38,962 bases of DNA, from positions 1 to 38,962 of the IMG/VR virus record IMGVR_UViG_3300025585_000091; one strand, given 5' to 3'. The first letter of the stretch is position 1. Each line of letters begins with the position of its first letter. Source of the DNA: a virus. The notes beneath the pieces were generated by a model. The model ran no database searches and was not told where the DNA came from. It saw only the letters and a program-made list of their open reading frames with translations. Positions 7,214-16,611 of the stretch are shown in pieces. The position numbers and the translations under genes are program-made.

Positions 7214-7296
7214 TGTTTGCTTGTGCCAACTATGACGGTTTGGCGGGGTTCCTGTTTGGGGTTGCTGCCTGTATCTGGTGGAGAGCGACACGCTAA
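7213..7296 (+). CDS. 27-residue single-pass membrane peptide
   Basis: ATG 7213 (overlapping the previous TGA) to TAA 7296. The peptide has a short polar N-terminus, a hydrophobic helix LAGFLFGVAACIWW and a basic end RATR, so it should sit in the membrane. The core LFG-x-x-AAC recurs in two 29-residue peptides at 32119 and 33325, suggesting one dispersed family. Its stop overlaps the next ATG (TAATG), which supports real translation. Confidence 0.6.
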   Translation: MFACANYDGLAGFLFGVAACIWWRATR

Positions 7297-7568
7297 TGAT
7301 CTATGAGGATGCTGCTGGAGATATTGTGCATCTCCCAGTGAAAGAAGTTTCTGGCGAAAAAACTTTGCAAGACGGTTCAACCCGTTTCAAATTTCTTGGT
7401 GGCCCCTACCATGATATGATCTTTCGTGTGTATCCACCATACGATAAAATTGTGTGGCCTGACGGCACCACCTACGAGATTCATCCACCGATCAATCTGA
7501 AACGTTCATCGAAATGGACGTATGTGTACAACATGTCAGAATCGAAAGAAAGAGGTAAGAATGAGTGA
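7296..7568 (+). CDS. Hypothetical protein (90 aa)
   Basis: ATG 7296 is chosen because it overlaps the stop of the 27-residue peptide; a GTG-type extension upstream would overlap that peptide. The first 60 residues look beta-rich (RFKFLGGPYHDMIFRVYPPYDKI), and the end is polar. No recognised family; many actinophages carry small proteins of similar length in this position. Confidence 0.7.
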   Translation: MIYEDAAGDIVHLPVKEVSGEKTLQDGSTRFKFLGGPYHDMIFRVYPPYDKIVWPDGTTYEIHPPINLKRSSKWTYVYNMSESKERGKNE

Positions 7569-7773
7569 AGCATTGCGTAACGATGTACGAGACTGGCTGG
7601 CATCGAAAGGTGTTAGCCTGTGGGCTAACTGGCTGGTAACCTCAGATGACGGACTAGAGCAGGCTGTAGACTGGTTTGTTCGTGAACTGTGTGCGTTCAG
7701 TTCGCACAGGGTAACTGTGCGTAACGAACAGTTGGGACACGAATATGCTACCGCATGGGATGTGGTCGCATGA
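7561..7773 (+). CDS. Hypothetical protein (70 aa)
   Basis: ATG 7561, eight bases inside the previous gene, with AAAGAGG upstream. A small helical protein with four tryptophans and one cysteine and no clear motif. Its stop overlaps the ATG of the following short gene (ATGA). Confidence 0.68.
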   Translation: MSEALRNDVRDWLASKGVSLWANWLVTSDDGLEQAVDWFVRELCAFSSHRVTVRNEQLGHEYATAWDVVA

Positions 7774-7919
7774 CAGCAAACCAGTTGGTGAAACTGTCTG
7801 AACAGTTGAAACTGTTGGAACAACAGTTGGTACAGCATAAAGCCCCCAAGTCTATGGTGCGTCGTGCAAGCGACGCACTGTTGGCTGTATCATGGGAGAT
7901 TGATCACCGTGACCGATAA
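7770..7919 (+). CDS. Small coiled-coil protein (49 aa)
   Basis: ATG 7770 overlaps the previous TGA. Residues 5-22 are a leucine-heptad helix (QLVKLSEQLKLLEQQLVQ) with regular Leu spacing, followed by a basic region. It overlaps the next GTG by 11 bases. The context of four-base overlaps on the upstream side supports it; function unknown. Confidence 0.62.
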   Translation: MTANQLVKLSEQLKLLEQQLVQHKAPKSMVRRASDALLAVSWEIDHRDR

Positions 7920-8244
7920 CCCGTGGTGGGGAGAAATCTTTGATGACCACGAAATCGCAGACCTACAAAACATCACCGACCAAGCCATCGAAGAACACGA
8001 CGACGAAGAAGAAGATGACGACGACTACATCGAAGCCTACATCGCTATCACGCTAGACAAAATGTGTGACGTACTCAACGACATTCGCCGTATCATCGAA
8101 GCCAACATCACCGTCACAGACACGGGCACAATGTTTATGCGTTCGTTGGGTGAGGCGTTAGCGTTGGAGTGGATGTTGGGGCCAGCAGATTATGATGAAC
8201 CTACAGCGGATGCTGCCCAATGGTTTCTGCCAGAAAGTGACTAA
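7909..8244 (+). CDS. Acidic hypothetical protein (111 aa), last gene of rightward arm
   Basis: GTG start at 7909 (VTDNPWWGEIFDD). A run of Asp/Glu at about residues 31-41 (HDDEEEDDDDYIE) makes it very acidic, and it is otherwise helical. Its TAA at 8242-8244 overlaps the stop of the convergent minus-strand gene. The palindrome TTTCTGCCAGAAA (8224-8236) falls in its last codons. Acidic small proteins at this position can be DNA mimics, but nothing specific shows that here. Confidence 0.7.
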   Translation: MTDNPWWGEIFDDHEIADLQNITDQAIEEHDDEEEDDDDYIEAYIAITLDKMCDVLNDIRRIIEANITVTDTGTMFMRSLGEALALEWMLGPADYDEPTADAAQWFLPESD

Positions 8245-8408
8245 ACCTCAGGTGGCGACAACACAACGTTGTCGTCCTCCACATCGGCATCGGGGACGCT
8301 AGCGTCATCCCAACCGTAGTGTCCATCTTCCAACATGATGGGGTCACCCAATAGGGTGGCCCCATATGTGTATCCTGACCAGTTGTTCACAGATTTCAGC
8401 AGTCCCAT
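8241..8408 (-). CDS. Last gene of late operon, 55-aa acidic protein
   Basis: Minus-strand ATG at 8408, directly after the TAA of the large tail gene, to TAG at 8241-8243. The product is MGLLKSVNNWSGYTYG followed by an acidic tail (DDASVPDADVEDDN). Stop codons of this gene and of the convergent plus-strand gene overlap, with no terminator between. Possibly a small virion or chaperone protein of the tail; unrecognised. Confidence 0.62.
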   Translation of the reverse strand: MGLLKSVNNWSGYTYGATLLGDPIMLEDGHYGWDDASVPDADVEDDNVVLSPPEV

Positions 8409-10763
8409 TTAGGCCGTCCCATACAGTTTACAGATAGCGGTGATTTCGGCAGCAGTCAACGCTTTCGGGATCACTGCAACAGCCAGCAGTTCCATATCAC
8501 TAACTCCACCACCACCAGTGGCAGCAGCGATACGCAAAGGAATAGCAGTTGACAATGAGCCAACACCTGCAATAGAAAGTGTTGCAGCAGCCGCAGTGTC
8601 CTGATACAAATTTATCAAGTTGGTTGTACGATTACACACACCAGTGATAACATTTAGAACACCAGAAGTAGGAGTGTTGCCGCTCGCGTAATATTGAGTA
8701 CCATCTGAACTGGTAAACAACAACGGTTGTAGCGTGGTTCCGTTATTGAATATGGCATATCCTGTTGATGGAACTCCACTCAGTTTGTCAACAATTCTTT
8801 GAAACGCCGTCGATGGTGTCCCCCATCGACGTACAACTGCTACGATTGTAAACGAATCGGTTGAACCAAAGTTCAACTTGTTCGCACCCGTGATCGTTGT
8901 GCCAGCACCATTAATTGACCACACATTTCTGTATCCGTCAACATAGGTTTCTTTGCTGGATGGATGACCATACGCAGCCCAATCAGCAACTATGGAACCT
9001 CCAATACCGTCACGCACAATCGCACGATAAAATACACCATTAAAAGAACGATCAGCACTACCACGATCACCAATCACCAAAGGATCAGAACCATTATTCA
9101 ACGTCAACACAGCACCCAAAGTGCGAGTAGTACCAATCTGAGTCCACGATGAAGGAACTGTAGCAGAATCTGCTGCATAATAGAATGCAATATCAGCACC
9201 ACCAGCACCATTATCAACATCAACAGTCAACCGCACCCAATATGTTGTGTTATCAACAAAAGGTACTGTAACCGATGATGTGATACTAGCAAACGCTGCA
9301 CCTGTAGAATAGTTGAAACCCAAAAATCCTGAACTAGCAAAAAAATCCCATGTAGCATTAGCAGGAACAGCACTAGATTTTGATACAAGTCTACCTGCAA
9401 ATGCGGCAGCCCAGTTTTTCCCTGCGACTCTCACGGCTACGTCAAGATCAGATAGAATATTAAAAGCAGACTCAATAATATATGTCGAAGTCGCATCAGG
9501 AGTAACAGTCCATGCAGCCACCGTCAAATCGGTTACAGTGTTAGCAGTAATCCTACGTCGCTGACCTACCCCTGTACCACCAGTAATACGAACCTGATAG
9601 TTGACATATGCGTTCACAGTCCAAGTCTTAGCGGTGTCCACCAAAGTGGTAGCAGTAGCAGAAGTTGCTGTACCAGTCACCAATGACTGATATGGGGTCG
9701 AAATATATGAACCAGAAGTACCAGTGGTAGTAACATATGCGCCCTCAGGGTCGGCAGGGATTTCCATATAGTCATCCGTACCAAACAGCCACACAGGACG
9801 AACCACAGCCACCGCTTTACGGCCAGAAGTGGCACGGGTAATTGTCGCAGCCTGACCGCTGCCCAAAGTAAATGACGTAGTAGCACCAGAAGTGAAATCA
9901 CGATTAGCAACAAAATCTAGCGTTGTAATACCAGCGGTAATGATCTTTGCAGCATAAATAGCAGAATCTCCACCAACGCCAAATCCGATAGAACCCATAT
10001 ATAGAAAACCAGTGAAAACACTGATAGCACCAGCAGCCACAGTTTGCGTCCCTGTCGAAGTCCACGACAATCCGTCAGTGGACTGAAACCCATTTGCGAC
10101 ACCAGTAGCAGGATCAAACGTAGCCCTATAATACATGACAGAACCAGTGGTACAAGCACCAAGATTCATAAAACGGTTGATGCCACCGACTGTCAAACCG
10201 AGTTGTAAGTTCCCAGCACTGACATAGAGTCCAAAAAGATTTGTAGCAGAAGTACCTAGCAGTTCTGCCGACGTTGCATATACCAAAGCCCGAGCCTGCA
10301 ACTCAACCGCTCCAGAACCAACAATAGTGCTAGGAGTCACGGTTACAGAAATCCCATTCAGCAACGCATTAAGTGGAACATGCACATAATTTGTTCCCGT
10401 ATGTGGCAGCAACAACGGGTCATTCGTGTCAGAACCAGTAGCGGAACCATAACGGGCAGCATACGCAGTGCTGCCCACACCAAAATTCTTTGCCGACTGC
10501 TCACCAGCCACAGCCGAATACGCATCCAACCAGACAACAGCCTGACCCAACGCACCACCCGACCAATACGAATAGGCTGCATCACCAACCGTAGCAGCAG
10601 ACGGAACCTGAGTGAAATAGAAATCGACAAGATCGAAACCTTGCGACAACGACTGTTCCTTCAACCAAGAATCCCACACATCACCAATCTGATATGTGGG
10701 TGCAGTCACATTGTAACGGCTGGAAAGCCGTGCCCAAATCCAATCATTCGTAGTCATCGACAT
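8409..10763 (-). CDS. Large tail/receptor-binding protein with LamG-like repeats
   Basis: A 784-residue, Ser/Thr/Gly-rich beta protein. Three stretches (about 135-290, 425-600 and 625-780) show the LamG/concanavalin-like jelly-roll pattern, each ending in a DxxFxG/FNG-type strand, typical of phage carbohydrate-binding adhesins. The first 110 residues (TNDWIWARLSSRYN...) are likely the virion-attachment part. The start is ATG 10763, overlapping the preceding zinc-ribbon gene by 20 bases; ATG 10757 is an alternative. It probably binds the host cell envelope. Which fibre of the particle it forms cannot be told from sequence. Confidence 0.7.
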   Translation of the reverse strand: MSMTTNDWIWARLSSRYNVTAPTYQIGDVWDSWLKEQSLSQGFDLVDFYFTQVPSAATVGDAAYSYWSGGALGQAVVWLDAYSAVAGEQSAKNFGVGSTAYAARYGSATGSDTNDPLLLPHTGTNYVHVPLNALLNGISVTVTPSTIVGSGAVELQARALVYATSAELLGTSATNLFGLYVSAGNLQLGLTVGGINRFMNLGACTTGSVMYYRATFDPATGVANGFQSTDGLSWTSTGTQTVAAGAISVFTGFLYMGSIGFGVGGDSAIYAAKIITAGITTLDFVANRDFTSGATTSFTLGSGQAATITRATSGRKAVAVVRPVWLFGTDDYMEIPADPEGAYVTTTGTSGSYISTPYQSLVTGTATSATATTLVDTAKTWTVNAYVNYQVRITGGTGVGQRRRITANTVTDLTVAAWTVTPDATSTYIIESAFNILSDLDVAVRVAGKNWAAAFAGRLVSKSSAVPANATWDFFASSGFLGFNYSTGAAFASITSSVTVPFVDNTTYWVRLTVDVDNGAGGADIAFYYAADSATVPSSWTQIGTTRTLGAVLTLNNGSDPLVIGDRGSADRSFNGVFYRAIVRDGIGGSIVADWAAYGHPSSKETYVDGYRNVWSINGAGTTITGANKLNFGSTDSFTIVAVVRRWGTPSTAFQRIVDKLSGVPSTGYAIFNNGTTLQPLLFTSSDGTQYYASGNTPTSGVLNVITGVCNRTTNLINLYQDTAAAATLSIAGVGSLSTAIPLRIAAATGGGGVSDMELLAVAVIPKALTAAEITAICKLYGTA

Positions 10764-10911
10764 AACCAGTCACCACCCTGTTCTTAAACTTTCTGCCCGA
10801 AACAGCACGCTGCGGACTATCATACAAAGAATCCTTCAACCCGCAAGACGGACAACGACCCCTGCAAGAAACAGGAGGATACGTTTCACCACAATTCAAA
10901 CACTCAACCAT
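10744..10911 (-). CDS. Small zinc-ribbon protein (55 aa)
   Basis: Minus-strand ATG at 10911, six bases after the endolysin stop. Cysteines C4-x2-C7 and C16-x3-C20-x2-C23 give a zinc-ribbon arrangement; the C-terminus is basic then acidic. Its end overlaps the large tail gene start. The palindrome TTTCTGCCCGAAA (10790-10802) lies inside it. Below usual size limits, but the cysteine pattern and tight spacing support it. Confidence 0.66.
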   Translation of the reverse strand: MVECLNCGETYPPVSCRGRCPSCGLKDSLYDSPQRAVSGRKFKNRVVTGYVDDYE

Positions 10912-10917
10912 ACAAAC

Positions 10918-11433
10918 CTATACAGGCCTCGGCCACATCGTCAACGGTTCACCCTTATACTGTGAACGAGAATTCGGAAACTCCATCGGCTGCACATGCC
11001 ACGGTTCCTTCACCGAAGTGAACTCCTTCAAACCGAACTTGGCACAATTCTTCTTCATCCAATCCAAATCGCCAATCAAATCTGCTGCCACAGCAAACCC
11101 TGCAACAACACCTTCCTCATGATACGACAGGTTCGGAGGCGCAGCATGCGCCATCCCCTTACGCAACCTGTAACGCTTACCTTGATATTTGCAGCAGCCA
11201 CCAAACAGCACCCGTTCATGACGGGCAAGGAACACAGTTTCCTGAGTCTTAATAGAACGGGCACCGCCACCGATACCAAGATCGGTGCCAGCCCGTTGAG
11301 CAGCATCAAACATGGCGATAAGACGGTTACGAATCTCAGGGTGCAGCGTGTACCACTGCCACCGCTTATTTAGTTCATCCAAAGTCAGACGATCCGTAGG
11401 AGTCCGATAACCGTACAGATAGGTGTTAGCCAT
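10918..11433 (-). CDS. Endolysin, VanY-like D-Ala-D-Ala carboxypeptidase/L-alanyl peptidase (M15)
   Basis: A 171-residue peptidase of the M15 zinc family. SYHEEG gives the first ligand (H105), the Asp of AVAADLIG the second (D118), and EPWHVQP supplies the catalytic Glu143 and the third ligand His146. It should cut the peptide part of peptidoglycan at lysis. No cell-wall binding domain is present. It follows a membrane protein gene (11426) that overlaps its start by eight bases, the usual holin-lysin order. Confidence 0.85.
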   Translation of the reverse strand: MANTYLYGYRTPTDRLTLDELNKRWQWYTLHPEIRNRLIAMFDAAQRAGTDLGIGGGARSIKTQETVFLARHERVLFGGCCKYQGKRYRLRKGMAHAAPPNLSYHEEGVVAGFAVAADLIGDLDWMKKNCAKFGLKEFTSVKEPWHVQPMEFPNSRSQYKGEPLTMWPRPV

Positions 11434-11758
11434 TAGTTGTTTCCGTTTCTACAAGCATCTTCTTTTTAGCAGGTTTCGTCACCTTAGAATCCACATCAAC
11501 CACCATATTGAACAACGTTTCATGTGACTGCAACAACCCATCCACCCTATCGTTCATGATGTTGAACTGCTGTTCAGCCATATCACGATGCAAATGGACG
11601 GTATCCAACATCACATTCTGACGTTCCTCAATCGCAACCAAATGTCGTGTCTGCTCATTATGTTGACTGGTGGAGGTGCGGCGTGAACCCTGCACCGTAA
11701 CCCACACACCCAACAACGTTAAACTCCCAGTGATAGCAGCAGCAATGATTGTTTCCAT
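11426..11758 (-). CDS. Holin-like single-pass membrane protein
   Basis: A 110-residue protein from ATG 11758 (METIIAAAITGSLTLLG): one N-terminal membrane helix at about 3-22, then a helical cytoplasmic coiled-coil part and a lysine-rich tail. Size, topology and position next to the endolysin suggest a holin of the type annotated in actinophages, although one-helix holins are hard to prove. The start codon lies within the palindromic sequence TTTCTGATGGAAA. An upstream in-frame extension is open but would overlap the large virion gene. Confidence 0.66.
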   Translation of the reverse strand: METIIAAAITGSLTLLGVWVTVQGSRRTSTSQHNEQTRHLVAIEERQNVMLDTVHLHRDMAEQQFNIMNDRVDGLLQSHETLFNMVVDVDSKVTKPAKKKMLVETETTNG

Positions 11759-11765
11759 CAGAAAC

Positions 11766-14700
11766 CTACCCGTTAAACGAAGCCAACGAACGAGCATACT
11801 TTGCTTTCAGCCTTGCTTCTTCCTTACGGCGAATATTCTCACCAGCAATAGCCCTCTCGCCCAATTGGCGTGTACCAATACCAGTCAACCAAGTCATCCA
11901 ACCCTGCAAACCCTGACCGCCAGAACCCTCAGAAGTAGGCAACAGCCGTTCCAACTGGCCCGACACAGGAATAATACTGTTCAACGCCTGAGCATACGAA
12001 GCCTTCATCACTGGCCCCTTCGGAGTGTTCTGAATCACATCGGACGGAATCTCAATACCGCTCGCTTGAATCAACTGTTTGAAACCCAACGGGACAGGCA
12101 CATACTTGTCAGCAGTCGGAATACCAGTGTACAAAGATTTGCCAGCCAAAGCCTCCAACGGAACCTTCACAATCGGCCCCAAGTTACCCAACATCTCGGT
12201 AAACTGGGAAGGTGTTGTCAACTGGGAAACCTGAGAGGGAAACAAAGTCATCGGCAAATCAGGGAACCAATAGGTAGGATTGTTTCCACCAGAAACTCTG
12301 ATAGCACCAGCCTTCTGGAAGTAGGCTGGCACAACAGTCGGGTCTTGACTATCGACAGTCATGTTGCGTTCAAAGTTGGTGATAGCCCTGTTGTATCTTG
12401 GGATGTTACGCACATAGGTTTGAGCCTGCAACGCAAGGTTGCGGGAGAAGAACGTCCAGAACGGCACAAAATTCTTTGCCATCCTATCCCAACTACCCAA
12501 ATCGGAATAGTTGAAATGCCACTTGGCAATAATATCGGAAGCCAAATCCTTAGAACCGCCACGTTCCAACACAGCAAACGCATGCGCCCCACGCACATTG
12601 TCCTCAACCATCGTACCAATCTTACGAGAAGCAGCAATATACCTGTTGTTCGGATCAAGCGGATTAAACCCTGCTTTACCAAACGTGGTTGCTGCGGTAC
12701 GAGAACCGACGTTACCTGCACCAGAACCATACATGACTTCGAGCGCATCGTTCAGTTTGCCAGCAGTTTCTGCCCCAAACTTTCGTTCAGCCAACAACAT
12801 ATAGTTCTCAGGGTTCTTCTGAACCATACTGTAAAACTGATGCCACTTCTTGATACCAGCGAACGCTTCAACACCACCTTCAAGATACATGTTGAACAAC
12901 GCCGTATAGGCGTTGCGAACATGAAATCCTGGCCTAATAGTCACATATGCGCGGAACAAATCCATATACCTTTTGAATGCTTCGCCAGCCTTAGTAACAT
13001 CCTTCACAGCATGCTGAACAGTGGTAGCATCAAACAACCATTGAGGAACTTGAAGGTTCTCACCAACCTGCACAGAACCAGTCTGAACAGACTTCAACAT
13101 GACCTCAATCTCTTTCTTGTTTTTCGTCATCGCAATCATGTCATTCAACGTACCGATATGGTCACCCAAATCGGCAGCCCACATATCAGACTCGGCAGCA
13201 GCAGCCTCCAACCCTGCAATAGCACGCAACTCGGGACTAGTATCAGGACTATCCAACACCTGCAACAACGTGTTAAATCGTTCACGCAAATCGTTCTGCA
13301 ACTTTAGTTTAATGTTTGCCTTCTTCGGAATAGAAGGCAAACCAGTCAACGAATCAATCCGTGTTTGCAACTCTGTCAACGTATCCTTAACCACAGACTT
13401 AGTAATATCAGCATCAGCCTGTGCCAACAGATGAGCATTCACAGCCACATCTGCCTCCGACGTAGCAGACTTCACACCCTTCACCAACTGTTGAGCACGC
13501 GCTTTAGCCAACTCCAACGACCTGTTAGCAGCACGACCAGTAGCAGCCAACGTCTTGATTTCTTCGCTACTGATCTCACCAATGGTTTTGCCCAACTCGT
13601 CAATCTGACCTTGCAAAGCAGAACGCTCAGCCTGCAACTCCAACATACGTTGGCGCATCGGAGCCAACCGTTCAGTAATCTGACGAGTAGAAACATTCAT
13701 GACCGACACATCAGACACTGTTGAGCGCAACGCCTTCAACTCGGCAGTCTGTTCTTTCAATGTTTGCTTCGCAACCTGCAACTCCTGTGCAGCCTTAACG
13801 CGAGCATCACCCTTCAACACCTTCACCTGTTGCTGCCAATTCTTAACAGCAGCCTTAGCAGCATCCAACTTAGTAGTAACCTCAGCCAACTTGGCCTGCT
13901 TCCCAGCAGCAACCTTCTCCAACTTGACCAACTCGGAATCAACCTCACGCAACCTAGCACGCAACACAGTCGCCTGCTTCGCATACTCCTTGCGCGCAGC
14001 CACCAAACCATCACGACGCAACGTGGCACCATTCGACAAATGCACCTGCTGCTCCGCAACCAACAAATCCTTACGGGCCTGCAAATCAGCCAACTCTTTA
14101 ACCCACGCCTTGTCAGGATTCAACTGACGTTCAACACGCTCCAACAACGGGCCAGACAAACCAACAGAACCCAAAGCCTCATACGTCTTAGCACGACGAA
14201 TAGCGTTCTCAGCCGACTTCAAATACTTCGGCATTACAGTCTGCAAATTGTCATCAAACAACTTGACATTATATTTCTCCAGCATGCGAGCATTAATCTC
14301 TTTAGCAGAACCTTCAACAAGGTTCTGCCCAGCAGCAGCAGAAGTTTCGTTCAGAAATTCTGAACCAGCAACAAGAGTACGAGAATGCTCAAAACTACTT
14401 TTAGAAGCCAACGAATCCAAAATAGTACGAACCTCAGGATTCTTACCAGCCAAAACCCGAGCCTCATCAGTAATAAAGTGAGGGAAATAGTTCTCACCAA
14501 GATTACCGACATTCACCCCAGCAGCAACCATGTCATCATGAATCTGCTTCAACTCTGCACGGGCAGAATCCTGCAACACACCAGTGCCACCAGTTTCCAA
14601 ACTGTGAGTAGCATCAGCAGCAACACTATCAACAACGTTATGCCACGACTGGACACCAGCCTTTTCAGCAGCCTTCGTAGCCGCCTTATCAACGTTACCC

Positions 14701-15902
14701 TCTGCATCACGCACAACACCAGACCAGTTTTGACGGATACGACGCTCAGTCAACTTGCCCCACATTGTAGCCTCACGCTTAGGAGCAGCCATCACCTGCT
14801 CAGCAATCAAAGCATTCACACGGTTCGATGTAGTTTCAGCCTTATTGAAAGCAATCTTACGCAACTTCTGAACGCTTTCAGCACCAAACTTGCCACGCAA
14901 AAACTGTGCACCAGCAGACTCACGAATAGAAGCCTTGATACCACCCTTGAAACCTTCGGCAATGTCAGTCAACATAGAACTCTTAGGGATAGTAACAGCA
15001 CCATGTAGATAGGTTCGGCCCAAACGACCGATACCCAACTTTGCTGCCATCTCCTCAGAAACACCAGCACTCAACAAAGCCCTCTTAGTCAAACCGCCAA
15101 CGCCACGTTTCTGAGTTTCAACCAGCAACCTATTCAAAGCCTCATCAGTAAAACCGCCACCAGCAGCCATCTCAAAGCCTGCTTCCTTAGCAGACTTAAT
15201 CAAAGCATTCGTAATACTCTTAGAGGATGCCGACTTGATGGCGGCATCCAAACCTTCAAACGCTGCCTGCTGTCCAGCAGTTTCAGCAACACGACCAGCC
15301 TTGCCTGCAAGGTTAGTAACACCGACACCAGCATGCATCAACGGATCAGTAGCAACGTCGCCCAAGAATCCCATGATTCTACGATAGCCAAGAGAACGCT
15401 TCGGATTAATCTGAGTAACATAGTCACCCATACCTTTACGTTCAGCAACCTGCTTAGAAAAATCCTTCCACTCAAAACCGCCAGTAGCACCCTGCTGCTC
15501 CAACAGTTTCTGATATTCCTCAGGAGTACGCTGAGTCATCAACCAGTCAGGAAGATGGTTACCAGTAGCCATCCACTTAGCCAACGCAGTATTAGCCCAA
15601 GCATCATTCACCTCCTTGGTGAACGATGCGATAGCGCGCTGAGGGATCATAGCCTTATCTAGTAGCCATAGCAAACCATGACCTGCACCAGACAACACAT
15701 CCCCAATGCCAGTACCACCATCAGACTGGGCAGGCTTATTCTTGCCAGCAGCAACCAAAGCATCAAAAGCCCCAGCATACTTACTACCAATCTGCATCGG
15801 AGCCACCGCAGGGGCAGCAGCAGGGACAGCCTGTTGAGGCTGTCCAGCAGGGAACAAAGCGCGCAGCGCAGCATAAGGATCAGTGGTAGCAGGAACTGCC
15901 AT
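11766..15902 (-). CDS. Very large internal virion/ejection protein (1378 aa)
   Basis: Start set at ATG 15902 (MAVPATTDPYAALRALFPAG), which follows the TGA of the upstream gene; an upstream frame extension is open but would overlap it. The N-terminus is Ala/Pro/Gln-rich. The middle (about 690-860) is a long coiled coil. The C-terminal third has FHVRNAYTALFNMYLEGG and WHFNYSDLGSWDR...FVPFWTFFSRN, a helical segment found in giant internal proteins of podoviruses and in polyvalent proteins. It likely leaves the capsid with DNA and helps form the trans-envelope channel. No lytic domain was recognised. It is the longest gene in the genome. Confidence 0.7.
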   Translation of the reverse strand: MAVPATTDPYAALRALFPAGQPQQAVPAAAPAVAPMQIGSKYAGAFDALVAAGKNKPAQSDGGTGIGDVLSGAGHGLLWLLDKAMIPQRAIASFTKEVNDAWANTALAKWMATGNHLPDWLMTQRTPEEYQKLLEQQGATGGFEWKDFSKQVAERKGMGDYVTQINPKRSLGYRRIMGFLGDVATDPLMHAGVGVTNLAGKAGRVAETAGQQAAFEGLDAAIKSASSKSITNALIKSAKEAGFEMAAGGGFTDEALNRLLVETQKRGVGGLTKRALLSAGVSEEMAAKLGIGRLGRTYLHGAVTIPKSSMLTDIAEGFKGGIKASIRESAGAQFLRGKFGAESVQKLRKIAFNKAETTSNRVNALIAEQVMAAPKREATMWGKLTERRIRQNWSGVVRDAEGNVDKAATKAAEKAGVQSWHNVVDSVAADATHSLETGGTGVLQDSARAELKQIHDDMVAAGVNVGNLGENYFPHFITDEARVLAGKNPEVRTILDSLASKSSFEHSRTLVAGSEFLNETSAAAGQNLVEGSAKEINARMLEKYNVKLFDDNLQTVMPKYLKSAENAIRRAKTYEALGSVGLSGPLLERVERQLNPDKAWVKELADLQARKDLLVAEQQVHLSNGATLRRDGLVAARKEYAKQATVLRARLREVDSELVKLEKVAAGKQAKLAEVTTKLDAAKAAVKNWQQQVKVLKGDARVKAAQELQVAKQTLKEQTAELKALRSTVSDVSVMNVSTRQITERLAPMRQRMLELQAERSALQGQIDELGKTIGEISSEEIKTLAATGRAANRSLELAKARAQQLVKGVKSATSEADVAVNAHLLAQADADITKSVVKDTLTELQTRIDSLTGLPSIPKKANIKLKLQNDLRERFNTLLQVLDSPDTSPELRAIAGLEAAAAESDMWAADLGDHIGTLNDMIAMTKNKKEIEVMLKSVQTGSVQVGENLQVPQWLFDATTVQHAVKDVTKAGEAFKRYMDLFRAYVTIRPGFHVRNAYTALFNMYLEGGVEAFAGIKKWHQFYSMVQKNPENYMLLAERKFGAETAGKLNDALEVMYGSGAGNVGSRTAATTFGKAGFNPLDPNNRYIAASRKIGTMVEDNVRGAHAFAVLERGGSKDLASDIIAKWHFNYSDLGSWDRMAKNFVPFWTFFSRNLALQAQTYVRNIPRYNRAITNFERNMTVDSQDPTVVPAYFQKAGAIRVSGGNNPTYWFPDLPMTLFPSQVSQLTTPSQFTEMLGNLGPIVKVPLEALAGKSLYTGIPTADKYVPVPLGFKQLIQASGIEIPSDVIQNTPKGPVMKASYAQALNSIIPVSGQLERLLPTSEGSGGQGLQGWMTWLTGIGTRQLGERAIAGENIRRKEEARLKAKYARSLASFNG

Positions 15903-15903
15903 A

Positions 15904-16611
15904 TCATCCACCCAAAAGACGAGTAAGAGCCGCCTGATCCAACATGGCCTGACCAGCCTCAGTAGGAACATAACGACGCTTCGATGCTTCCAACAACATG
16001 TTCACAGTATTCTTAGCATGCTCCTGCAAATACTGATTGATCTTCGGATTCTCATGAAACATTTTCGCAGGAGATTTCTTATTCGACAACGCATACTGTT
16101 GCAACAAATTCTCCGCAGTCAAAGGCGTACCAGTTTCCTTCGTCATAACATCATACTGGGTTTGCCCAGTGATATCCTTAATCGTAGGCTTCGCCCCAGC
16201 AGCAGCCTTCGCCTCAGCCTTCGCCTTATAATAATCCTGCTGAGCAGTATAATCCTGCATCTTAGCCTGATTCTCAACCTCAGTCTTATACCAGTTAGTC
16301 AGAATGTCAAGATACTTTGGGCCAGTACCCAAAGGATCATCCTGCAAACCAACCTGCTTCATAGCAGAAACAGGATCAACACCTTGTGCCAACAAATTGT
16401 AAGCCCCTCTAACCTTCTCGTCGCCACCGTACACTTCCCACGGATTAGCCAACGTCGGAGCAGGGCCAGCAACATAGTCAGGAACATCAGGCTGATTCGT
16501 ACCAAACAAATCAATACCCATAGACTTCAAAGTATTCAACTTCGCACGAGCATCCTTACCACCAGTACCCTGCAACAAAGCATAAAGAATAGCAAGTTCT
16601 TCCTGAGTCAT
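15904..16611 (-). CDS. Putative internal virion protein (235 aa)
   Basis: Start at ATG 16611 with GGGAGG upstream and a TGATG overlap with the preceding gene. The protein is helical with an Ala/Lys-rich coiled-coil part (about 105-145). Location immediately upstream of the 1378-residue protein suggests it is a second internal/ejection component, as podoviruses usually have two or three encoded together. No catalytic motif. Confidence 0.6.
   Translation of the reverse strand: MTQEELAILYALLQGTGGKDARAKLNTLKSMGIDLFGTNQPDVPDYVAGPAPTLANPWEVYGGDEKVRGAYNLLAQGVDPVSAMKQVGLQDDPLGTGPKYLDILTNWYKTEVENQAKMQDYTAQQDYYKAKAEAKAAAGAKPTIKDITGQTQYDVMTKETGTPLTAENLLQQYALSNKKSPAKMFHENPKINQYLQEHAKNTVNMLLEASKRRYVPTEAGQAMLDQAALTRLLGG

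Noticed and set aside
11670-13307. Plus-strand frame of 545 codons opposite the 1378-residue virion gene
   Set aside because: It is antisense to a gene with clear coding character, its product is rich in Ser/Arg/Leu/Asn without domains, and many similar antisense frames occur across the late operon because of its codon usage.
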